Shown: positions 44,738 to 46,098 of the stretch, in pieces
Layout: each line of letters begins with the position of its first letter
Position numbering within the stretch: the first letter of the stretch is position 1
Assembly (NCBI GenBank): GCA_022794615.1
Contig: JAAWFD010000032.1
Coordinates: 1 to 46,098 of the forward strand
Length of the DNA stretch: 46,098 nt
Reading direction: 5' to 3'
From: Clostridia bacterium
GTDB taxonomy: Bacteria; Bacillota; Clostridia; TANB77; CAG-508
Made by a program: the position numbers and the translations under genes
The notes under the pieces: generated by a model
Database searches by the model: none
The model's input: only the letters and a program-made list of their open reading frames with translations
What the model was told of the DNA's origin: nothing

Positions 44738-44766
44738 ATTATATTAACTTTTTTATTTTTTTTCAA
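44738..44766 (-). promoter_or_regulatory. Predicted sigma-A promoter for the exchanger-birA pair
   Basis: TTGAAA (44761-44766), 17 bp, a perfect TATAAT (44738-44743) on the minus strand, about 65 bp before the exchanger start. The leader contains an inverted repeat around ACGTCGTA/TACGACT. Confidence 0.75.
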
Positions 44767-44773
44767 TAGTATT

Positions 44774-44813
44774 TATATAAAAAGTCTTAAGATTTTACTC
44801 TTAAGACTTTTTG
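44774..44813. terminator. Terminator after the MucBP surface-protein gene
   Basis: AAAAAGTCTTAAGA and TCTTAAGACTTTTT form a perfect 14-bp stem with a 6-nt loop and T runs on both strands. It lies 50-90 bp after the stop of the minus-strand gene ending at 44863 and just upstream of the exchanger promoter. Confidence 0.85.
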
Positions 44814-44862
44814 ATTTTATGTGAAATATATTGCACTTCTTATGTATTTTTGTTTCACATTT

Positions 44863-46098
44863 TTAATTTTTAAACTTATTGTATATAATTGTACCTTTTA
44901 TAGCAAATACTGCTAATGTTACTGTTGTTATTGTTATAGCTACAAATGATATTATTGTGATTTGTTGTTTTGAAAGACCTGCAGATGGTAATTTTCCATC
45001 TGATATCGTTGTGTCAGTAGTTTCTCCATCACTTCCATTTGTTCCACCGTTTCCTCCTGTGTTTTCCCCTGTATTTCCTCCTGGTGTATTTACATCTTCT
45101 CCTGGTACTTTTTCTTTTTGATAATAATAGATTACTTCTTCATTTGTTGTCATCTTTCCTTCTCGTTTCCCTATTATCTCTACAAATTCATATCCTGATA
45201 TTTCTTTTTTCTCTGTCTTGTATTCTTTGCCTTCATATCCTTTTATTACTATATCTTCTGCTAGTACATCATTTGTGTCTTTGTCTATATATTTTACTGT
45301 TACTATAACAACTGCTTTCTTTTTGTAGTAGTATGATACTGTAATTACATCTTTTTCCATTGTCCCTTCATTATTTGTTGGTAATTTTTCTTGTACTACA
45401 TCATATCCTTCTATTTCTTTTGGCTCTATTTTGTATTCATCGCCTTCATTCCCTTCATGTATTGTATTGAATAATATTTCTCCTGTATCTATATCTATAT
45501 GCTTTTCTATTACTCCTTTTGTTACATGTTTATAATAATATTTTACTATTACTTCATCTTCTGTCATTGTTATATTCTTTTCCTCTGGTTCTTCTACCAA
45601 TACATATCCTTCTATGTTTTTTGATATAGTATTATACTCTTTTCCTACATATCCTTCTTCTACTATTTCTTCTATTAGTCTGTCTGTATCTTTTTCTATG
45701 TATTGTACTTTTATTTGTGCCTTTTTTGCATAATGTATTTCTATTACATTTTTTTCTTCTTTTGCTACTATTGTTAATGGTATTCCTTTTTCTTCTACCA
45801 ATACATATCCTTCTATTATTTTGTCTTCGTAGCTGTCTATTATTTCTTTGTATGTTGCTATACCTTTTACTGTTTTGCTTTCGTCTTTTTCTCCATTGTA
45901 GTAGTATTCTACCTTGTATTTTATGTCTGTTCTTTTTTCATAATAGATATTTATTACATTTTTTGTTTCATCTGCTTCTATTGTTATTTCTTCTTTGTCT
46001 GCTGTTGCATTCGTATATCCTGGTATGTCTATTTTTTCTGTTTCTGCCTTTATTATTCCTCCATATACTCCTTCTTCTTCTTTTGCTTCATGTATTAC
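44863..46098 (-). CDS. MucBP-repeat surface protein with LPxTG-like anchor, 5' end outside the window
   Basis: The ORF track begins at 45801, but that codon is an internal TTG; the frame stays open to the window edge (412 codons visible) through sequence such as YYYNGEKDESKT. At least three MucBP-type repeats of about 65 residues are complete: IKVQYIEKDTDRLIEEIVEE, then EKHIDIDTGEI, then VTVKYIDKDTNDVLAEDIV, each ending in YYY or YYYK. A Gly/Asn/Thr-rich spacer (GGNTGENTGGNGG) precedes LPSAG, a membrane helix and a basic tail, a sortase-type signal with Ala in place of Thr. It probably binds mucin or host glycans, by family. The N-terminus, including any signal peptide, cannot be seen. Confidence 0.88.
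   Translation of the reverse strand, partial: VIHEAKEEEGVYGGIIKAETEKIDIPGYTNATADKEEITIEADETKNVINIYYEKRTDIKYKVEYYYNGEKDESKTVKGIATYKEIIDSYEDKIIEGYVLVEEKGIPLTIVAKEEKNVIEIHYAKKAQIKVQYIEKDTDRLIEEIVEEGYVGKEYNTISKNIEGYVLVEEPEEKNITMTEDEVIVKYYYKHVTKGVIEKHIDIDTGEILFNTIHEGNEGDEYKIEPKEIEGYDVVQEKLPTNNEGTMEKDVITVSYYYKKKAVVIVTVKYIDKDTNDVLAEDIVIKGYEGKEYKTEKKEISGYEFVEIIGKREGKMTTNEEVIYYYQKEKVPGEDVNTPGGNTGENTGGNGGTNGSDGETTDTTISDGKLPSAGLSKQQITIISFVAITITTVTLAVFAIKGTIIYNKFKN

Noticed and set aside
43678-44769. 363-aa plus-strand ORF opposite the exchanger gene
   Set aside because: It mirrors a clearly conserved Na+/Ca2+ exchanger with intact motifs and ends in the promoter region of that gene; no family features are visible in its translation.
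45799-45801. Start of the MucBP gene at the ORF-track position
   Set aside because: The codon is TTG within a continuous frame that reaches the window edge with further repeat-like sequence, and there is no ribosome-binding site before it.

Overview
This is about 46 kb of very AT-rich DNA from a low-GC, Gram-positive, probably spore-forming member of the Clostridia (Bacillota), perhaps an uncultured gut lineage. The basis is the conserved radC-mreBCD-pbp2-minC block, a MecA adaptor, four small CotF-type spore proteins, a SleB-type germination hydrolase, split acetyl-CoA carboxylase genes, strong Shine-Dalgarno sites and surface proteins with sorting-like tails. The exact taxon cannot be read from the sequence. 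Most genes lie on the minus strand. No rRNA, tRNA, CRISPR array or transposase gene was seen.

Layout. (1) 0.3-17.8 kb: three large minus-strand surface proteins of 1340, 1429 and about 2933 aa. The giant one looks like a fusion of paralogues of the other two, in the order in which those two genes are transcribed. (2) 18.2-19.1 kb: two small plus-strand genes of unknown function, overlapping by 8 nt. (3) 19.2-25.4 kb: the cell-shape and division operon radC-mreB-mreC-mreD-pbp2-minC, with no minD after it. (4) 25.5-28.8 kb: mecA and two pairs of small CotF-like genes, with an M23 peptidase on the opposite strand between the pairs. (5) 28.9-33.6 kb: pcrA, a low-molecular-weight phosphatase, a DUF421 membrane protein and sleB. 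(6) 33.7-41.9 kb: one minus-strand type II fatty-acid synthesis cluster, fabD-fabG-fabF-accB-fabZ-accC-accD-accA-fabI. (7) 42.1-46.1 kb: a glucosaminidase-like protein, a short biotin ligase (which would serve AccB), a Na+/Ca2+ exchanger-type transporter, and a MucBP-repeat surface protein cut by the window edge.

Two families of short intergenic elements overlay the genes. One has four copies of a 24-nt palindromic core inside longer imperfect inverted repeats; its inner stem differs between copies by paired changes, and at least two copies look like terminators. The other is a 27-nt REP-like element bounded by GTGTCA/TGACAC in three copies. Two inverted copies bracket about 290 bp between the giant gene and its neighbour, and one of them supplies the last codons and stop of the giant gene. 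The third lies just after fabF and supplies a perfect -35 hexamer of a predicted internal promoter facing accB.

The strongest candidates for something undescribed are the fused surface protein with its internal membrane hairpin, its two-gene counterpart next door, and the covarying palindrome family. All functional statements come from reading motifs; no search or structure prediction was run.
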